From Bacilli bacterium (lineage in GTDB: Bacteria; Bacillota_I; Bacilli_A; RF39; UBA660), in contig CAAGCO010000007.1 of the NCBI GenBank assembly GCA_900768345.1, forward strand, positions 186,001 through 250,000: a stretch of 64,000 nt of DNA. Direction: 5' to 3'. Both the position numbers and the translations under genes were made by a program. The notes below the pieces were generated by a model. That model did not search any database. It was not told the origin of the DNA and saw nothing but the letters and a program-made list of their open reading frames with translations. Within the stretch, counting starts at the first letter, position 1. Every line of letters starts with the position of its first letter. This document shows, piece after piece, positions 17,571-30,592 of the stretch.

Positions 17571-20500
17571 GTGGCATACAAAACAGTAAAATTTGGTGAC
17601 CATAGAGAAAGAAGAAGTTTCTCAACAAAGCGTAGTACGCTAGAGCTTTCTAATTTATTAGAAATTCAGAAAAGTTCATTTGACTTATTTTTAAAGGAAG
17701 GAATCAAGGAAGTATTTGAAGATATTTTTCCTGTTGAAAGTTTTTCAGGTTCATTATCACTAGAATTTGGTGATTATTATTTTGATGAGCCTAAATATTC
17801 TGTTAAAGAAAGTCGTGAAAGAAAAGTTACATATTCTGCACCTTTAAAAGTAAAAGCTAGATTATTTATTAATGAAACTGGTGAAGTTAAGGAACAAGAA
17901 GTATTTTTAGGTGATATGCCTTTAATGACTGATACTGGTTCATTCATAATTAATGGAGCTGAGAGAGTTATCAACTCACAACTTGTTATGGGACCATCTT
18001 GTTATTACAAAAATGAAGTAGATAAGAGTGGTAGAAATATCATTACAAGTGAAGTTAGACCTAATAAAGGTACTTGGCTTGAATATGAACTTGATGCTAG
18101 AGGAATCTTATATGTAAGAATAGACAGAACTCGTAAAGTTCCTGTTACTACATTATTAAGAGCTTTAGGGCTTTCAAGTGACGATGAAATTTTAGAATTA
18201 TTTGGTCAAGATGAGTATTTAATTAATACTTTAGAAAAAGATTCTACTAAGAATACTGATGAAGCATTAATTGAAATATACGAAAAATTAAGACCAGGTG
18301 AGCCAGCTACATTAGATTCAGCTAAAAACCAATTAATCGTAAGATTCTTTGATAAATTTAGATATGATTTAGGTAAAGTTGGTAGATATAAATTTAATAA
18401 AAAACTTAATGTATTAGATAGACTTCTTAATGCTAAAATAGCTCAAGATATAGTAATCGATGGAGAAGTTATTGTTAAAAAAGGAACAGTAATTACTAAA
18501 GATATTCTTGAAACTATTAAGCCATATTTTGAAAATGGATATGGAGTAAAAGAAGTAACTATTAATGAAGAATTAGATACATACAATAAGATCCAAGAAG
18601 TTCTTGTATATTCTAATGATGAAGATGAAAAAGTTATTAAGATTATAGGCAATGATCAAACTATTGATACTAAGAGATTAACTATATCTGATGTATATGC
18701 ATCACTTTCATATTATATTTGTTTATTATATGGTATTGGTAAGTATGATGAAATAGATCACTTAGGAAATAGACGTGTAAGACAAGTAGGAGAATTAATT
18801 CAAAATCAATTTAGAATTGGTATTGCACGTATGGAAAGACAAATTAGAGATAAGATGTCTACTCAAGAGATTGATGCTGTTACTCCAAAATCATTAATTA
18901 ACATTAGACCAGTTACTGCTTCTTTAAAAGAATTCTTTGGTAGCAGTCAACTTTCTAAATTCATGGATCAAATAAATCCATTATCAGAATTAAATGATAA
19001 ACGTAGACTTAGTGCTTTAGGTCCAGGTGGTTTATCAAGAGATAGAGCTGGTATGGAAGTTCGTGATGTTAACCCATCTCACTATGGTAGAATTTGTCCT
19101 ATCGAGACTCCAGAAGGTCAAAACATTGGACTTATTACATCACTAGCTAGTTATGCTAGAATTAATGAATATGGATTTATAATGACTCCATATAGAAAAG
19201 TTGTTGATAATAAAATAACTGATGAAATAGTATATATGACTGCTGATGAAGAAGAAGATTACTACATTAGTCAAGCTACAATTGATGTAGATGATAATGG
19301 ATATATTGCTTCTGAAACAGTTCCAGTTAGATATAATAAAGATAATATGATTGTTCCTCGTGAGAAGGTAGATTATATAGATGTTTCACCATCACAAATT
19401 GTATCTGTTACAACAAGTATGATTCCATTTATGGAACATGATGATGCTAACCGTACACTAATGGGTGCAAACATGCAAAGACAAGCTGTACCACTAATGA
19501 TTACAGAAGCTCCTATTGTAGGAACTGGAGTAGAAGCTGCTATAGCACGTGATTCTGGTTGCTCAGTAGTATGTGACTTAGATGGTGTAGTTGAATACGT
19601 TGATGCTAAAAAGATCATAGTTAAAGGTTTAGAGGAAAAACATACTTATGAACTAGTTAGTTATCAAAGAAGTAATAATGAAACTTGTTATAATCAAAGA
19701 CCAATTGTTAAGAAAGGTGAACAAGTTCATAAAGGAGAAATAATTGCTGATGGACCTTCTACTGATAAAGGAGAAATAGGTTTAGGTAAAAATTTAGTTG
19801 TAGCATTCATGACTTACAATGGTTATAACTATGAAGATGCAGTTATTCTAAATGAAAGAATAGTTCGTGATGATGTTCTTACATCAGTTCACATTGAAAT
19901 GAAAGAAATAGAGTGCCGTGATACTAAACTTGGACCAGAAGAATTCACAAGAGATATTCCAAATATTAGTGAAGATGCTCGTAAGAATTTAGATGAAAAT
20001 GGTATAGTAAGAATTGGTACTGAAATAAAAGAAAATGATATTCTTGTTGGTAAAGTTACTCCTAAAGGAATGCAAGAATTATCAAGTGAAGAAAAATTAT
20101 TACATGCAATCTTCGGTGAAAAGACTCGTGAAGTTCGTGATACATCACTTCGTGTTAGCCACGGATGTTCAGGAATTGTACATGACGTACAAATATTCAC
20201 TAAAGAAAACTCTGATGAACTTCCTGCTGGAGTTTCAAAAGTAGTTCGTGTATATATAGTTAAGAAGAGAAAGATTCAAGTCGGAGATAAGATGGCTGGA
20301 CGTCACGGAAATAAGGGTGTTTGTTCATTAATTCTTCCTTCAGAAGATATGCCATATTTACCAGATGGTACACCAGTAGATGTAATCTTAAACCCATTAG
20401 GTGTTCCTTCTCGTATGAACTTAGGACAAATCTTAGAGTTACATTTAGGTATGGCTGGTAAAAAGTTAGGTGTTCATTATGCTACACCAATATTCGATAG

Positions 20501-21221
20501 TGCTACTGAAAAAGATATTCAAGAAGAAGTTGCAGAAGCTGGACTTGACCCTGACTATAAGACTTGGTTATATGATGGACGTACAGGTGAAAGATTCGAT
20601 AAGAGAGTATCTGTTGGTGTTATGTATATGATAAGACTTGTACATATGGTTGATGATAAGATTCATGCTCGTGCTACAGGACCTTATAGTATGGTTACAC
20701 AACAACCTTTAGGTGGAAAAGCTCAATTTGGTGGTCAAAGATTTGGAGAAATGGAAGTTTGGGCATTGTATGCTTATGGTGCTGCTCATATCTTACAAGA
20801 AGTTCTTACAATTAAATCAGATGATGTAGTTGGAAGAGTTAGAGTATATGAAGCACTTGTTAAAGGTAAACCAATCCCAACACCAGGTGTTCCAGAATCA
20901 TTTAGAGTATTAATTAAAGAATTCCAAGCATTAGGCTTAGATATTCAAATAGTTAATAAAGATGGATCACTAAAAGATGTTAAAGAACTTGAAGATGATG
21001 AAGATAAAGAAGACACTCCAGTATCAATCGAAGAAATTAGTAAAGTAGAAGATACTGAAAGTGATAATACAGATGAATCTGTTTATGAAAATGTTCAAGA
21101 TGAAGATGATGAAGATGAAGATCTAGAAGATTTAGAACCTACTGATAAAGATCTTGAATATGAAGAAGAGTATGGTCTTGATGATTATCAAGATGATGCT
21201 TACGAAAGGGGTGAAGAATAA
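17571..21221 (+). CDS. rpoB: RNA polymerase beta subunit
   Basis: 1216 residues, start GTG after GGGGTGA. Conserved blocks include [20 protein letters not shown] near residue 470 (rifampicin region), [16 protein letters not shown], and [17 protein letters not shown] near residue 904. The C-terminus carries an unusually acidic tail from about residue 1135, rich in Asp and Glu. At the E. coli H526 position this protein has Asp (D476), a change linked to rifampicin resistance. The stop TAA overlaps the first rpoC ATG. Confidence 0.98.
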   Translation: MAYKTVKFGDHRERRSFSTKRSTLELSNLLEIQKSSFDLFLKEGIKEVFEDIFPVESFSGSLSLEFGDYYFDEPKYSVKESRERKVTYSAPLKVKARLFINETGEVKEQEVFLGDMPLMTDTGSFIINGAERVINSQLVMGPSCYYKNEVDKSGRNIITSEVRPNKGTWLEYELDARGILYVRIDRTRKVPVTTLLRALGLSSDDEILELFGQDEYLINTLEKDSTKNTDEALIEIYEKLRPGEPATLDSAKNQLIVRFFDKFRYDLGKVGRYKFNKKLNVLDRLLNAKIAQDIVIDGEVIVKKGTVITKDILETIKPYFENGYGVKEVTINEELDTYNKIQEVLVYSNDEDEKVIKIIGNDQTIDTKRLTISDVYASLSYYICLLYGIGKYDEIDHLGNRRVRQVGELIQNQFRIGIARMERQIRDKMSTQEIDAVTPKSLINIRPVTASLKEFFGSSQLSKFMDQINPLSELNDKRRLSALGPGGLSRDRAGMEVRDVNPSHYGRICPIETPEGQNIGLITSLASYARINEYGFIMTPYRKVVDNKITDEIVYMTADEEEDYYISQATIDVDDNGYIASETVPVRYNKDNMIVPREKVDYIDVSPSQIVSVTTSMIPFMEHDDANRTLMGANMQRQAVPLMITEAPIVGTGVEAAIARDSGCSVVCDLDGVVEYVDAKKIIVKGLEEKHTYELVSYQRSNNETCYNQRPIVKKGEQVHKGEIIADGPSTDKGEIGLGKNLVVAFMTYNGYNYEDAVILNERIVRDDVLTSVHIEMKEIECRDTKLGPEEFTRDIPNISEDARKNLDENGIVRIGTEIKENDILVGKVTPKGMQELSSEEKLLHAIFGEKTREVRDTSLRVSHGCSGIVHDVQIFTKENSDELPAGVSKVVRVYIVKKRKIQVGDKMAGRHGNKGVCSLILPSEDMPYLPDGTPVDVILNPLGVPSRMNLGQILELHLGMAGKKLGVHYATPIFDSATEKDIQEEVAEAGLDPDYKTWLYDGRTGERFDKRVSVGVMYMIRLVHMVDDKIHARATGPYSMVTQQPLGGKAQFGGQRFGEMEVWALYAYGAAHILQEVLTIKSDDVVGRVRVYEALVKGKPIPTPGVPESFRVLIKEFQALGLDIQIVNKDGSLKDVKELEDDEDKEDTPVSIEEISKVEDTESDNTDESVYENVQDEDDEDEDLEDLEPTDKDLEYEEEYGLDDYQDDAYERGEE

Positions 21222-24200
21222 TGATGGAAGTTAATGAATTTGATGGAATTCGTATTGGTATAGCTTCTCCTGAAAAGATTCGTGAATGGTCTTATGGTGA
21301 AGTTAAAAAACCAGAAACTATTAACTACAGAACTTTAAACCCTGAAAGAGATGGACTTTTCTGTGAAAAGATATTCGGTCCAACAAAAGACTTTGAATGT
21401 AGTTGTAAAAAATATAAAAGATTAAGATATAAAAACGTTATTTGTGATAGATGTGGTGTAGAAGTAACACGTGCTAAAGTACGTAGAGAAAGAATGGGAC
21501 ATATTGAACTTGCTAGTCCTGTTAGCCACATTTGGTATGCAAAAGGTGTACCTCCTAAAATGGGACTTGTACTTGATATTAGTCCTCGTGAACTTGAAGA
21601 AGTATTATATTTTGTAAGCTATATAGTACTTGATCCAGGAATTGCACCTCTTGCTAAAAAGCAAACTTTATCTGATAAAGAATACAGAGCATATTATGAA
21701 AAATATGGTGATGAATTCAAAGTAGGTATGGGTGCTGAAGCAATTAAACAATTACTTACTGAAGTTGATCTTGAAAAAGAAGTAGAAGAATTAAAGAAAG
21801 AAGTAGAAAAAGCACAAGGACAAAAGAAAATTAGATTAGTTAAGCGACTTGACTGTTTAAATTCATTCCTTGAAAGTGGTCAAAGACCTGAATGGATGAT
21901 ACTAGATGTACTTCCAGTAATTCCACCAGATTTAAGACCTATGATTCAACTTCCAGGTGGAAGATTTGCTACTTCAGATTTAAATGATTTATATAGAAGA
22001 ATCATTAATAGAAATAATCGTCTTAAAAAATTATTAGAACTTGAAGCTCCAACAATCATTGTTCAAAATGAAAAACGTATGCTTCAAGAAGCAGTAGATG
22101 CTTTAATTGATAATGGAAGACGTGGTAGAAGTGTTTCTGGTGTAGGAAATAGACCACTTAAATCATTATCATCAATGTTAAAAGGTAAACAAGGTAGATT
22201 TAGACAAAACCTATTAGGTAAACGTGTTGACTATAGTGGTCGTTCAGTTATCGTAGTAGGACCTAGTCTTAAAATGTATCAATGTGGTGTACCTAAAGAT
22301 ATGGCTCTTGAGTTATTCAAACCATATGTTATGCAACAATTAGTTGAAAGAGGAATAGCTCATAATATTAAAGCTGCTAAGAAGATAATAGATGTACAAG
22401 ATGAAAGAGTATGGGATGTAGTAGAAGATGTTATTCGTGAACATCCAGTATTATTAAACCGTGCCCCAACACTACATAGACTTTCTATTCAAGCATTTGA
22501 ACCAGTTTTAGTTAGTGGTAAAGCATTAAGATTACACCCACTAGTTTGTAGTGGATTCAATGCTGACTTCGATGGTGACCAAATGGCTATCCATATTCCA
22601 ATTAGTGAAGAAGCACAAGCTGAAGCTAGATTATTAATGTTAGGTGCTAATAACATACTTGACCCAAAAGATGGAAAACCAATCGTTACACCATCTCAAG
22701 ATATGGTATTAGGTAACTATTATTTAACATTAGAACTTGCTGGTGAACCTAATGAAGGTAAAGCTTATAAAGATCCAAATGAAGTGTTAATGGCTTATGA
22801 AAGACGTGATATTACTCTTCATACTAGAGTATGTATTCCAACTAAGGAATTTAAACATAAAGTTTGGACTGATGAGCAAAAAGATAAATATATAGTAACA
22901 ACTGCTGGTAAAATAATATTCAATGAAATATTCCCAGATACTTATCCTTACATTAATGAAGGAAGTAAAGAAAATATCGAAGTTATGACTCCAGATAAAT
23001 TCTTTATTGAAAAAGGTAAGAATCTTCCTGAAGAAGTTGCTAAAATGCCTGTAGTTCCTGCTTTAATTAAAAAAGATCTAGGAAAAATAATTGCTCAAAT
23101 ATTTAAGAGATATAAAACTACAGAAACATCAATTTTCTTAGATAAATTAAAAGATTTAGGATTTAAATATAGTACTAAATCTGGTATAACAATTTCACTT
23201 TCTGATATACCAGTTAACCATGAAAAAGAAACTATTATAGCTGAAACAAATGCTACTATTGAAAAAATCAATAAGCAGTTTAAACGTGGTCTTATAACTG
23301 ATGAAGAAAGACATAATAAAGTTATTAAATTATGGACAGATGCTACAAATAATGTTCAAGGTAAATTAGGTGAATTACTAAAACAAGATGTAGAAAATCC
23401 ATTATCAATGATTATTAACTCTGGAGCCAGAGGTTCTGCAAACCAATTAGGACAACTTGCTGGTATGCGTGGTATTATGGCTAAACCAGATGGTGGTCAA
23501 GTAGAAATTCCAATCTTAGCTTCATTCCGTGAAGGATTAGACGTTCAAGAATTCTTCTTATCAACACACGGATCTAGAAAAGGAACTGCCGATACAGCTC
23601 TTAAGACTGCAGATGCAGGTTACTTAACAAGACGTTTAGTTGATGTTGTACAAGATATAATTGTACGTGAAGAAGATTGTGGAACTATTCAAGGTATTGA
23701 AGTTGAAGCATTCACTGATGAAAAGAGTGGAGCTGTTATTGAAAGCTTTAAAGATAGAATAACAGGTCGTTTCTCAAATCAAAAAGTATTAAATCCTGAA
23801 ACTAAAGAAGTGTTAGTTGATAAGGGAGCACTTATTACTGAAAAGATTGCTGACAAGATAGAAAAAGCTGGAATTACTAAGATGGAAATCAGAAGTGTAC
23901 TTACTTGTAAGTGTACTAATGGTGTATGTCAAAAATGTTATGGACTTAACCTTGCTACTGGTAACCTAGTAGAAGTAGGTGAAGCTACTGGTATTATGGC
24001 TGCTCAATCAATCGGTGAGCCAGGTACACAATTAACAATGCGTACATTCCATACAGGTGGTGTTGCATCAGCTGCAGATATCACTCAAGGTCTTCCAAGA
24101 GTTGAAGAACTTTTCGAAGCTCGTATTCCTAAAGCTAAAGCTACTATCGCTGAAATCAATGGTAAGATTACTAAGATTACTGATGATAAGAACAATAGAT

Positions 24201-24928
24201 TTAAAATATATATTACTAACGATGTTGAAACTCGTGAACATGTTACTCAATACAATGCTAAACTTAGAGTTGAAAAGGGTGATGTTGTAAATGCTGGAGA
24301 TCCATTAACAGAAGGAAGTATTTCTCCAAAAGAATTACTTGCTGTTACTGACCCAACTACAGTACAAGGTTACATCTTAAAAGAAATTCAAAAAGTTTAT
24401 AAGAGTCAAGGTGTTGATGTTTCAGATAAACATGTTGAAACAGTTGTTAGAAGAATGATTACTAAGATTAAAGTTGTTGATCCAGGAGATACAAATTTAA
24501 TTGAAGGACTTACAGTTCCTCTAAGAGAATTTGCTGAAATCAATAAACCAGTTATCTTATCAGGTGGAGTTCCAGCTACTGGAAAACCAATTATGTTAGG
24601 TATAACTAAAGCTTCATTAGAAACAGATTCATTCTTATCAGCTGCATCATTCCAAGAAACTACAAGAATCTTAACTGATGCTGCTACTCGTGGTAAGATG
24701 GATATGTTACATGGACTTAAAGAAAATGTTATCTTAGGTAAATTAATTCCTGCTGGTACAGGTGCTAAACAATACAACAATATCGAAGTTATATTAAAGA
24801 ATGAACTTTTGGATGATGATGCTGCTGAAGTATTAGAAGAAAAGTTCTTAACTGATGATAAAACTGAAGAAGTAGTTGACGCAATGGCTAAACCAGAAAA
24901 AGAAAACGATGAAGAAGAAAATGCTTAA
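21221..24928 (+). CDS. rpoC: RNA polymerase beta' subunit
   Basis: 1235 residues. N-terminal zinc site with four Cys (CSCKK to CDRCG, residues about 60-78), the catalytic [10 protein letters not shown] magnesium loop near residue 446, the trigger-loop region, and a second Cys cluster ([11 protein letters not shown], near residue 896). Two adjacent ATGs (21221, 21224) are possible starts; AGGGGTGA lies just upstream. The C-terminus is acidic. The stop codon is embedded in the terminator hairpin loop. Confidence 0.98.
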   Translation: MMEVNEFDGIRIGIASPEKIREWSYGEVKKPETINYRTLNPERDGLFCEKIFGPTKDFECSCKKYKRLRYKNVICDRCGVEVTRAKVRRERMGHIELASPVSHIWYAKGVPPKMGLVLDISPRELEEVLYFVSYIVLDPGIAPLAKKQTLSDKEYRAYYEKYGDEFKVGMGAEAIKQLLTEVDLEKEVEELKKEVEKAQGQKKIRLVKRLDCLNSFLESGQRPEWMILDVLPVIPPDLRPMIQLPGGRFATSDLNDLYRRIINRNNRLKKLLELEAPTIIVQNEKRMLQEAVDALIDNGRRGRSVSGVGNRPLKSLSSMLKGKQGRFRQNLLGKRVDYSGRSVIVVGPSLKMYQCGVPKDMALELFKPYVMQQLVERGIAHNIKAAKKIIDVQDERVWDVVEDVIREHPVLLNRAPTLHRLSIQAFEPVLVSGKALRLHPLVCSGFNADFDGDQMAIHIPISEEAQAEARLLMLGANNILDPKDGKPIVTPSQDMVLGNYYLTLELAGEPNEGKAYKDPNEVLMAYERRDITLHTRVCIPTKEFKHKVWTDEQKDKYIVTTAGKIIFNEIFPDTYPYINEGSKENIEVMTPDKFFIEKGKNLPEEVAKMPVVPALIKKDLGKIIAQIFKRYKTTETSIFLDKLKDLGFKYSTKSGITISLSDIPVNHEKETIIAETNATIEKINKQFKRGLITDEERHNKVIKLWTDATNNVQGKLGELLKQDVENPLSMIINSGARGSANQLGQLAGMRGIMAKPDGGQVEIPILASFREGLDVQEFFLSTHGSRKGTADTALKTADAGYLTRRLVDVVQDIIVREEDCGTIQGIEVEAFTDEKSGAVIESFKDRITGRFSNQKVLNPETKEVLVDKGALITEKIADKIEKAGITKMEIRSVLTCKCTNGVCQKCYGLNLATGNLVEVGEATGIMAAQSIGEPGTQLTMRTFHTGGVASAADITQGLPRVEELFEARIPKAKATIAEINGKITKITDDKNNRFKIYITNDVETREHVTQYNAKLRVEKGDVVNAGDPLTEGSISPKELLAVTDPTTVQGYILKEIQKVYKSQGVDVSDKHVETVVRRMITKIKVVDPGDTNLIEGLTVPLREFAEINKPVILSGGVPATGKPIMLGITKASLETDSFLSAASFQETTRILTDAATRGKMDMLHGLKENVILGKLIPAGTGAKQYNNIEVILKNELLDDDAAEVLEEKFLTDDKTEEVVDAMAKPEKENDEEENA

Positions 24929-24944
24929 TGCGTTTTCTTTTTTT
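24917..24944 (+). terminator. Terminator overlapping the end of rpoC
   Basis: 8-bp stem GAAAATGC (24917-24924) and GCGTTTTC (24930-24937), with one G-U pair, loop TTAAT, then T7. Confidence 0.83.
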
Positions 24945-24953
24945 ATGCCTTTA

Positions 24954-24962
24954 TGTTATAAT
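24954..24962 (+). promoter_or_regulatory. Extended -10 promoter of ffh
   Basis: TGTTATAAT with the -10 at 24957-24962. The predicted start near 24969 leaves a leader of about 12 bases containing the AGGTGA ribosome-binding site. Confidence 0.6.
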
Positions 24963-24980
24963 AATTTTTAGGTGATATAA

Positions 24981-26276
24981 ATGTTTGAAAACTTGAGTGA
25001 AAGATTACAAAAAGTAATTAGTAATATTAAATCTAGGGGTGTAATAAATGAAGATAATATTAGTGATATTACTCGTGAAATTAGACTTTGTTTATTAGAA
25101 GCTGATGTTAATGTTAAAATTGTTCGTGAATTTATAGATAGTGTTAAAGAAAAAGCTCTTGGTGAAGAAGTTAGAAAAAGTATTAAGCCGGGAGATATGT
25201 TTGTTAAAATTTTAAAAGATGAACTTGTTAATTTACTTGGAGGAGATAGTGCTCCTTTAGAAGTAAATAAGAATCCAACTATAGTTATGGTTGTTGGTCT
25301 TCAAGGTGGTGGTAAAACTACTACTATAGGCAAGATTGGAAATATGGTTCGTAAGAAGCATCATAAAAAGCCTATGTTTATTGCATGTGATGTATATAGA
25401 CCTGCTGCTATAGATCAACTTAAAGATATTGGAAAACAACTTAATATTGAAGTTTATGAAGAAGGAAAAGGTAATCCTGTAGAAATATCTAAACGTGGTA
25501 TAGAGTATGCTAAAAGTAAAGGGTATGACTATATATTAATAGATACAGCTGGTCGTCTTCAAATAGATCAAGCACTTATGGATGAACTTGTTAATATTGA
25601 AAGTGAAGTTAAACCAAATGAAGAATTACTTGTAATAGATGCTATGATGGGACAAGATGCTATTAATGTAATTACTGGATTTAATGAAAAACTTAAACTT
25701 ACTGGTTGCGTTCTTACTAAGATGGATGGAGATACTAAGGGTGGTGTTGCTTTATCACTTAGACATCTTACTAATATACCAATTAAGTTAATAGGAGACT
25801 CTGAAAAATTGGATGGTATCAGTGAATTTTATCCTGAACGTATAGCTGATAGAATTCTTGGTATGGGAGACTTACTTTCAATAATAGAAAAAACTGAAGC
25901 TGAACTTGATCAAGATGAAATGATGAGTACTGCTAAAAAGATGCAAAGAGGTAAATTTGATCTTGAAGATTTCTTAAAAACAACTAAACAAATTAAGAAA
26001 TTAGGTCCACTTGAAAACTTATTAAAGTTACTTCCAGGAGCATCTAAAATGGGACTTAATAATGTTAATATAGATCCTAAAATAATGGCTAGAACTGAAG
26101 CTATGGTTCTTTCTATGACACCTGAAGAAAGACGTAATCCAGATATAATAAAAGCTGAAAGAAAGGTAAGAATAGCTAAAGGTTGTGGACAAAAAGTAGA
26201 AGATGTAAATCGTTTACTTAAACAGTTTGATCAAATGAAACAAATGATGAAACAAATGAAAAATATGAAATTTTAG
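24981..26276 (+). CDS. ffh: Signal recognition particle protein Ffh (SRP54)
   Basis: 431 residues. N domain helices (about 1-85), G domain with P-loop GLQGGGKTTT near residue 105, ACDVYRPAAIDQL, DTAGRLQ and TKMDGDTKGG, then a Met-rich M domain from about residue 325 ending in QMMKQMKNMKF. It binds signal peptides on ribosomes with 4.5S RNA and hands them to FtsY. No ylxM lies upstream as it does in B. subtilis. It is monocistronic, with a terminator immediately after. Confidence 0.97.
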   Translation: MFENLSERLQKVISNIKSRGVINEDNISDITREIRLCLLEADVNVKIVREFIDSVKEKALGEEVRKSIKPGDMFVKILKDELVNLLGGDSAPLEVNKNPTIVMVVGLQGGGKTTTIGKIGNMVRKKHHKKPMFIACDVYRPAAIDQLKDIGKQLNIEVYEEGKGNPVEISKRGIEYAKSKGYDYILIDTAGRLQIDQALMDELVNIESEVKPNEELLVIDAMMGQDAINVITGFNEKLKLTGCVLTKMDGDTKGGVALSLRHLTNIPIKLIGDSEKLDGISEFYPERIADRILGMGDLLSIIEKTEAELDQDEMMSTAKKMQRGKFDLEDFLKTTKQIKKLGPLENLLKLLPGASKMGLNNVNIDPKIMARTEAMVLSMTPEERRNPDIIKAERKVRIAKGCGQKVEDVNRLLKQFDQMKQMMKQMKNMKF

Positions 26277-26303
26277 ATTATTGATATTCAATAATCTTTT
26301 TTT
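26276..26303 (+). terminator. Terminator after ffh
   Basis: Perfect 9-bp stem GATTATTGA (26276-26284) and TCAATAATC (26288-26296), loop TAT, then T7. Confidence 0.9.
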
Positions 26304-26333
26304 ATGGTAGAATGTATTTAAGGTATGAAGATC

Positions 26334-26672
26334 ATGGATGAGAAAGCACAAAAAGAAGCACTTAAAGAATTAAATAAATCTTTAGAAGTATATAAATGCT
26401 ATAAAAATAAATCTGTTAATAGTTGTGATAATGAAGTAACTGATTTTAAGAAGAAAAATATTAAAATTGATGAAGTAGAGATTAGAAAGACTGGTATAAG
26501 TTGTGGTAAATATAATCAAGTAGTATATAAAGGAAAGTTTGGTAAAAATATATATTCTTATATAAAAGATACTGATTATTATAGAGTGTTATTTAAATAT
26601 AAAGATGGGTCTAAAACATATAATATAGAATATAGCTTTTTCACAAATATTTTACAACCAGAGGTTCTGTAA
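26334..26672 (+). CDS. Uncharacterised 112-residue protein
   Basis: Unrecognised soluble protein, Lys-rich N-terminal helix with a Cys (CYKNKSVNSCDNE) and a beta-rich C-terminal half. No signal peptide or membrane segment. ATG 26334 is preferred over ATG 26325 because the AAGG at about 26319 is too close to the latter. A TGGTAGAAT box at 26305-26313 could be its promoter. No terminator is clear before the next gene. Confidence 0.6.
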   Translation: MDEKAQKEALKELNKSLEVYKCYKNKSVNSCDNEVTDFKKKNIKIDEVEIRKTGISCGKYNQVVYKGKFGKNIYSYIKDTDYYRVLFKYKDGSKTYNIEYSFFTNILQPEVL

Positions 26673-26701
26673 TTTACTTATAAAAGTTATTATGATATAC
26701 T
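26673..26701 (+). promoter_or_regulatory. Promoter of the VWA/XpaC-like operon
   Basis: TTTACT (26673-26678), 17-base spacer, TATACT (26696-26701) with TGA before it (extended -10). Confidence 0.65.
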
Positions 26702-26728
26702 AATTTTAGAAGATAAGGTGTTGGTTAT

Positions 26729-28299
26729 ATGAAAAAGAAAATCATCGTTGTAGTAGTTGCTTTATTATTTGTTTTTAGTTTTGCTAAGGATTTTATTGAA
26801 GAACAATTACCAAGTATAAACGATAAAAAAAGTTTTAGGATTTTAGCAAATCCTGATAATAAGGACTTCATGGATGAACTTGTTAAATATGGTAAAAGTG
26901 AACATATCAAGGTTAATGTTGAGTATGCTGATGATTTGGAAGCTGTAGATATGTTAGAAGAAGACAATAATTATGATGCTGTATGGATGTCTAACTCAGT
27001 ATGGCTATATATGCTTAATAATGCCAAAGTATCAAATTCTAAATCAATTAGTATTAATCCTGTAGTTATGGGTGTTAAGAAATCTAAAGCTAAAGAATTA
27101 GGATTTGTTGATAATGAAATTAAAAACAAGGATATTTTGAATGCTGTTAGTAGTGGAAAACTTAAATATGTTATGACTTCCGTTACTAAAACAAATACTG
27201 GTCTTACTGCTTACTTAGGATTTTTAAATTCTCTTGCTGGCAGTCCTGAGATATTAACGAGTGATATGCTTAATAATAATAATTTGGTCAAAAATTTAAA
27301 ATCATTATTTAGTGGAGTAGAAAGAGTTTCTGGTAGTGCTTCATTCTTAGAAGATATGTTTGTGAATAGTAATGATTATGAAGCGGTTATTGCGACTGAG
27401 TCATCATTAATAAATATAAATAAACAGTTAGAGAGTAGTAATAAAGAAACATTATATTTACTATATCCAAGTGATGGTGTTGCTATTAATGATTCTCCAT
27501 TTGCTTATGTAGATAGGGGACAAGAAAAGTTAGAAAAATTTAATACTTTACAATCATATTTATTAAGCTTATCTACTCAAAAAGAATTAGAAAAGCTTGG
27601 TAAAAGAACTTGGTATGGTGGAACTAATAGTAATGCTGATAAATCTGTATTTAAAGCTTCTTATGGAATAGACACAACTAAATATTTAATGCCACTTAAA
27701 TATCCTTCTAAAAAGGTTATGAACGAAGCTATAGCTTTATATATTGCTGAACTTAGAAAACCAGCTGCAGTTGCATTTTGTTTAGATTATTCTGGTAGTA
27801 TGACCGGAAGTGGTGAAACTGAACTTAAATCAGCAATGGATTTTATACTTGATTATGATAAAGCTAGTAAAGAAAGACTTCAATTTTCAAAGTATGATAA
27901 AATAGTTGTTATACCATTTGATTCTGATAATAGAACAGTTTTAACTGGTAATGGAAGTTATACGGATAGTTTAATTACTAGAATAAATGATTCAAAACCT
28001 AGTGGTGGAACAAATATTTATGGCTGTACAATTGAAGCATTTAAGCAACTTGAAAAAACTGGTAAAGATTATACAAAAACAGTTATATTAATGTCTGATG
28101 GATATTCTAATATGGGAAGTTTTGATGATGTTATGAGTTATTACTCAAGTATGACTGAAAAAATACCGGTTTATAGTATTATGTTTGGTCAATCTAGTGA
28201 AGATGAACTTGGCAATTTAGCTAATCTTACTAATGCAAAAGTATTTGATGGTAGAACAAGTTTAATAAGAGCATTTAAAGAAGTAAGGAGTTATAACTA

Positions 28300-28300
<1 letters not shown>
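26729..28300 (+). CDS. Membrane-anchored binding-protein/VWA fusion
   Basis: 523 residues. An N-terminal signal anchor (about 5-22) is followed by a periplasmic-binding-protein-like region (about 35-330), then a von Willebrand factor A domain from about residue 345. The VWA domain has a complete MIDAS site: DYSGS in FCLDYSGSMTGSG, the Thr in SGGTNIYG and the Asp in LMSDGYSN. It is expected outside the membrane. It is followed with one-base overlap by an XpaC-like gene and then by a second binding-like protein. In other Firmicutes such genes often sit with telA; here telA is absent. The ligand is unknown. Confidence 0.82.
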
Positions 28301-28900
<600 letters not shown>

Positions 28901-28908
<8 letters not shown>

Positions 28909-30025
28909 AAAAGAAGGAATGGTATCAAAGATAATTGGTGTTGTTTTACTTGTAGTTATTATTGTTTTAGTAATAGTAATTAAGAATGGAAATTTCACTA
29001 ATAAAGTTGATGAAATTTATGGAGCAGTAGGTGGTGGTAAAGAAGACTTACTTGCTGATGAGGAAATTAATAAAATATTTGCTAAGAAGTATAAATTTAA
29101 ATTTGTCCAAGATTCATGGAGTAATGGAAAAACTGTTAAAGAAAGTTTAGTTCGTAAAGATGGAAGTAAGTATGATTTAGCTTTCTTTTCTGATCAAAGA
29201 TATTATGATTATTTCAAAACTGCTCCTAAAGCAGATGAAGCTGCTCGTGATTATGTAATTGATGGAGATTTGGTACTTAATACACCAATTGTTATTTATA
29301 GCTGGGCTGAAGTAACTGATGCATTAATTAAAGAAAATATTGTAACAGTTAAAAATGATGTTTATTATATTACTGATATGAATAAACTTATAAATTATAT
29401 ATTAAATGGTAAAAAATGGAGTGCACTTGGTTTAGATATATATGGTCAAGTTAATATAGGTTCTACAGATCCTGTTACTTCATCACCAGGTGCTACATAC
29501 TATGGACTTTTACTTTCTATAATGGCTGGTGGAGATGTTAATAATGTAAGTATAAAAGAAGCACTTCCTAAATTAAAAGAATTTTATATAAAGAGTGGAT
29601 ACATGAATAATACACCTGCTGACTTATTCTCAATGTTCTTAAAAACTGGTATGGGTGCTAAACCTATGATAGTTGATTATGAAAAGAGTGTTATTGATTT
29701 TGCTAATGCAAATCCTGATGGATGGAATCAAGTAAAAGATAAAATTAGAATATTATATCCAACACCAACTATTTGGAATAGTCACTGCATCGCAGCATTT
29801 GATGAAAATGGTAAAAAACTTTTAGAAGCATTCAATGATAAAGAAGTTGCTCAAAGAAGTTGGGAGAGATATGGATTTAGAGTTGGTACTACTGGAGGAA
29901 ACTATGATGTTAGTAAAATTAGTGGTACTATAAAAGGAATACCTCAAGAAATAACAAGTGTAACTTCTGGACTTAGAATGGATGTATATAATGAAGTTAT
30001 AGATTACTTAAAAAATAATCAATAA
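28901..30025 (+). CDS. Membrane-anchored substrate-binding-like protein
   Basis: 374 residues. An N-terminal signal anchor (IIGVVLLVVIIVLVIVI, about 10-27) is followed by a type 2 periplasmic-binding-protein-like fold similar in layout to the N-terminal half of the VWA protein two genes upstream. No lipobox Cys and no ABC permease or ATPase genes are nearby, so a transport role is doubtful and a sensing or scaffold role is plausible. ATG 28901 is chosen over the in-frame GTG 28892 because GGAAGTGA sits at better spacing. Confidence 0.72.
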
Positions 30026-30050
30026 AAAGATATTTTAAAATATCTTTTTT
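30025..30050 (+). terminator. Terminator after the VWA/XpaC-like operon
   Basis: 10-bp stem AAAAGATATT (30025-30034) and AATATCTTTT (30039-30048), loop TTAA, then T's. Confidence 0.83.
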
Positions 30051-30054
30051 ATTA

Positions 30055-30063
30055 TGTTATAAT
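30055..30063 (+). promoter_or_regulatory. Extended -10 promoter of the GNAT gene
   Basis: TGTTATAAT, 18 bases before the ATG at 30082, followed by AGAAGGTGA as ribosome-binding site. Confidence 0.58.
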
Positions 30064-30081
30064 TTTTATAGAAGGTGAAAT

Positions 30082-30525
30082 ATGATTATAAGAGTAGAAA
30101 ATGTAGATGACTGTAAAACTTGTGATAACTTTTTAACACTATTAATTCATGATGAAAAACAATATGATGAAACTATTGATGAGAATTTTGTTGTAAAAGA
30201 TTATTTTGTTAATGTAATTAAAAATAAAGATAATATATTACTTTTATATAAAGAGGGTAATAATAGTATTGGTTATGTATTTGCTAAAAGAGTTGATGAT
30301 GGATATTTATTAGATGGTTTATATGTTGATAATAGCTTTAGAAATAAAGGAATAGCTAGAAAACTTTTAAATGAAATAATTAAAGAAATTAACTTATTGG
30401 GAAAATATAAAATATTTATAAATGTTTTAAAAGAAAATATTGTTGCTTACAATTTATATAAAAATTTAGGATTTATTATTAAAGAAGAAGATAAACTTAA
30501 ATATTATATGTTTTATGAAAATTAG
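30082..30525 (+). CDS. GNAT-family N-acetyltransferase
   Basis: 147 residues. The acetyl-CoA-binding motif A is seen in LYVDNSFRNKGIARKLLNE (R-x-x-G-x-A pattern, near residue 95), followed by a motif B-like FINVLKENIVAYNLYKNLGF. The N-terminal third carries a variable acceptor-binding region. The substrate cannot be predicted. It is monocistronic. Confidence 0.88.
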   Translation: MIIRVENVDDCKTCDNFLTLLIHDEKQYDETIDENFVVKDYFVNVIKNKDNILLLYKEGNNSIGYVFAKRVDDGYLLDGLYVDNSFRNKGIARKLLNEIIKEINLLGKYKIFINVLKENIVAYNLYKNLGFIIKEEDKLKYYMFYEN

Positions 30526-30541
30526 TTATTACTTTGCCTAA

Positions 30542-30568
30542 ACATAGATTTTATTTTTACATAAAATA
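30542..30568 (+). promoter_or_regulatory. Possible sigma-K promoter of the CotD-like gene
   Basis: AC at 30542-30543, 16-base spacer, CATAAAATA at 30560-30568, fitting the B. subtilis sigma-K pattern AC-N16-17-CATAnnnTA. The predicted start would be about 18-20 bases before the ATG at 30593. The match is short and could be chance in AT-rich DNA. Confidence 0.4.
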
Positions 30569-30592
30569 TCTATGAAAAGGAGAAGTGTTAAA

